The translations under genes and the position numbers were made by a program. The notes under the pieces are model-generated. The model saw nothing but the letters and a program-made list of their open reading frames with translations. It did no database searches and was not told the DNA's origin. From the NCBI GenBank assembly GCA_013374505.1, contig QENJ01000242.1, forward strand, positions 1 to 8,699: a DNA stretch of 8,699 bases. The letters run 5' to 3'. The stretch comes from Candidatus Methanophagaceae archaeon (lineage in GTDB: Archaea > Halobacteriota > Syntropharchaeia > Alkanophagales > Methanospirareceae). Shown here piece after piece: positions 6,960 through 8,699 of the stretch; position 1 is the first letter of the stretch; the number at the start of each line of letters is the position of its first letter.

Positions 6960-8699
6960 GTGAACACGAGAGAGCGAAAAGGGAAAGGGATAAGCACTTT
7001 TATAATGCTCCTATTTGTATTGTCAGCGTTTTCGGCCCTCCTTATTTCTGTTTCCGCTTCTGATACCCTTCCTTATACCGAAGCTGACCCGGGGACTGAT
7101 ATCAATCCTTGCTCTGATGAGGCACAAGCTATTGTTGATAATGCTACCATATGGAATAAATACACACCCTTAGATCGAGATGAAGACGGCATTTGCAATT
7201 GTTTTGAATATTACGGTTTCCGATACGATGCAGTTTTCTACGGTACATACGTACGTGCCTTCGAACTCAACGAAACTGGTTATCCCGTCGTGCCAGTCCC
7301 TCAAGATCCGAAAGACCCCTATTTTCTGACTGACCCCACGCAATACAGCACCGACCAGGACCCCTATGGCGATGGCATGGAAGCTTCGGGAGTCAATATG
7401 GATACGGCAGTACTACCACCCGGTAACCATCCGCTTGTTCCCGCCTATCCGGATATTTATGCTCGCATGAACAGTTATGAGATAACTCCTGTGGGACCGA
7501 TCACAACCACAACAGGCAAAACTACACAGGATGCCTGGTCGGAGTCAACGACTGCGAGTGATGAAACCAGCGCTCACTGGGGCGTGTCAGAAGGTATTTC
7601 AGAAGAAGTCGAGATAGGTTTCCCTGAGGATGAGTCGAAAACCAAGGTTGAAGTCACCATTTCCGCAGGCGGTTCGCATACCACCAGCCATAGTACGACC
7701 ACAGAGAATTCGGGCTTTAATCAGCAGGAGTGGTCACAGGCTGAAACCACCGATCCATCCCAGGCAGCCCGCATTAAACTCAACTTGAAATTTCATAACA
7801 TCGGTGCCGCTCCTACAGCAACTGTTGTACCTACCGCGAGCATAGTTCTGGGCGGTAAAACTATCAATACCTTTACTTTTGATGACAAGATCGGCTATCT
7901 GCCAGCCGATAGCTTCTATCCGACTGATTCGGACTGGTCGGTGGAAAAAGATAAAGATGGCAATTACATTTACCTCACCTTAGATGAATTGCGTGCCTTT
8001 GAGACCGGAGCTAAGATCACGCTTGACATCACGCAGATGGACGCACTAGTAAAAGAGTGGGACTCCGGCACAAATAAATGGGTGTTTACATCGGACTGGG
8101 CTACCTACAAGGACAGTATGGATCACGTTTGTGCATGTCTGATGGTGGATAAAGGAGATGGAAATATGAGCGACTACTTAGTTTATGCTGCTTCTACTAA
8201 AGGCTACGGACCGGTAGTTACTCTAAGGGACGCTGTTTTATGGGTTGTTGGTGGTGAAAACGACCCTAAGACCGGAGAGGTCTACATATATATCCGTAAA
8301 CCAGACGGAACTGTTATCAAAACCCCTGTCACGGACTGGCGCTTCGGTTTTGATCCGGATACGTTTAACCAGCTTGAACCCTGCTCCTACGTCTTAAATG
8401 TGACAATGAAGCCGGGAATGGTGGTAGTGGCAAAGGCTCCTCCTTACACTGACCTGGAATACCCGCAGATCAAGTGGGATTATGGTGACGTGAAAGGTAA
8501 AGTTATTAAGGCATACGTGACCGATTATTACGAGGTAAGCTATGTCGTATTCAAGTCCACGCCGGACGCAGATGGACAGAACATGAGCTGCACCGCGGGG
8601 TCAAATATTTACACGCTTAAATTACCATCTGAGTACATGCCGACAGGAGAGGAAATAGTCGAAGCCACGAACGATGCAGGAAGATTAGCCTACAAACAT
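6960..8699 (+). CDS. Secreted binary-toxin B / anthrax protective antigen-like pore-forming translocase, N-terminal part (3' truncated by window edge)
   Basis: The frame runs from GTG 6960 to the window end without a stop (580 codons) and continues beyond. GTG is chosen because it gives a classic signal peptide: NTRERKGKG, hydrophobic 11-31, cleavage after VSA33. ATG 7005 would drop the basic region. After a short spacer comes a calcium motif, Asp72, Asp74, Asp76, Ile78 and Glu83 (DRDEDGICNCFE), matching PA ligands D177, D179, D181, I183 and E188. Then come YSTDQDPYGD and HPLVPAYP (157-164; PA HPLVAAYP) and a pore domain 2 (about 165-400) with VTISAGGS, Trp258 and ARIKLNLKFHNIGAAP...PTASIVLG (PA ARLNANIRYVNTGTAP...PTTSLVLG). 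Domain 3 (about 404-500) has VTLRDAV and DWRFGFD. Residues 501-580 are unassigned beta-rich sequence. PA-family proteins form heptameric pores that move enzyme partners across membranes. There is no PA14 domain or furin site. The match is by eye from memory but spans over 400 residues. Confidence 0.92.
   Translation, partial: MNTRERKGKGISTFIMLLFVLSAFSALLISVSASDTLPYTEADPGTDINPCSDEAQAIVDNATIWNKYTPLDRDEDGICNCFEYYGFRYDAVFYGTYVRAFELNETGYPVVPVPQDPKDPYFLTDPTQYSTDQDPYGDGMEASGVNMDTAVLPPGNHPLVPAYPDIYARMNSYEITPVGPITTTTGKTTQDAWSESTTASDETSAHWGVSEGISEEVEIGFPEDESKTKVEVTISAGGSHTTSHSTTTENSGFNQQEWSQAETTDPSQAARIKLNLKFHNIGAAPTATVVPTASIVLGGKTINTFTFDDKIGYLPADSFYPTDSDWSVEKDKDGNYIYLTLDELRAFETGAKITLDITQMDALVKEWDSGTNKWVFTSDWATYKDSMDHVCACLMVDKGDGNMSDYLVYAASTKGYGPVVTLRDAVLWVVGGENDPKTGEVYIYIRKPDGTVIKTPVTDWRFGFDPDTFNQLEPCSYVLNVTMKPGMVVVAKAPPYTDLEYPQIKWDYGDVKGKVIKAYVTDYYEVSYVVFKSTPDADGQNMSCTAGSNIYTLKLPSEYMPTGEEIVEATNDAGRLAYKH

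Noticed and set aside
7005..7007. ATG at 7005 as the start of the PA-like gene.
   Set aside because: It would remove the basic n-region of the signal peptide; GTG 6960 gives a complete signal peptide with purine-rich sequence upstream.

Overview
The window reads as euryarchaeal DNA. The clearest marker is a complete large subunit (DP2) of the archaea-specific replicative DNA polymerase D. TATA-box and Shine-Dalgarno promoter layouts, a secreted subtilase with an archaeal-type FN3-like domain, and a cohesin-domain surface protein with a Pro-Thr linker fit the Methanosarcinales / ANME-1 / Syntrophoarchaeum neighbourhood. That lineage assignment is inferred from domain style and was not computed.

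Layout: (1) 1-881, plus strand: the 3' end of a secreted, scaffoldin-like protein with one partial and one complete cohesin domain, joined by a 47-residue Pro-Thr linker. (2) 882-1020: a short convergent gap holding terminator-like signals for both flanking genes. (3) 1021-3147, minus strand: a complete secreted S8 (subtilisin-like) peptidase with signal peptide, I9-type propeptide, intact catalytic triad, FN3-like domain and a repetitive Tyr/Asn-rich tail. (4) 3148-3279: a divergent promoter region. (5) 3280-6609, plus strand: intact, intein-free DP2 with catalytic NCDGDED motif, zinc-finger-like Cys clusters and a C-terminal PCNA-binding box. (6) 6610-6959: a gene-poor, rearranged-looking stretch with a 27-bp perfect direct repeat, a GGGG/CCCC palindrome, the probable decayed remnant of a minus-strand gene, and a TATA-rich promoter. 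(7) 6960-8699, plus strand: the start of a large secreted protein that runs off the window (580 codons visible).

The last gene is the main discovery. Read by eye, it is a homologue of the cell-binding/translocation (B) component of binary toxins: anthrax protective antigen (PA), clostridial binary toxin B and Vip1. All five calcium ligands of PA domain 1' are present with exact spacing. The HPLVxAYP segment, the pore domain 2 and domain 3 can be followed nearly end to end. It lacks the N-terminal PA14/PA20 domain and furin site that keep PA inactive. It also has a highly charged loop where PA has its membrane-inserting tip, carries seven cysteines where PA has none, and diverges after domain 3, where PA has its receptor-binding domain. 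I know of no characterised archaeal member of this family.

Three of the four genes encode exported proteins (cohesin protein, protease, PA-like pore protein), so the region looks like a cell-surface/secretion neighbourhood wrapped around a housekeeping replication gene. They do not form one operon: orientations alternate, and each gene appears to have its own promoter.
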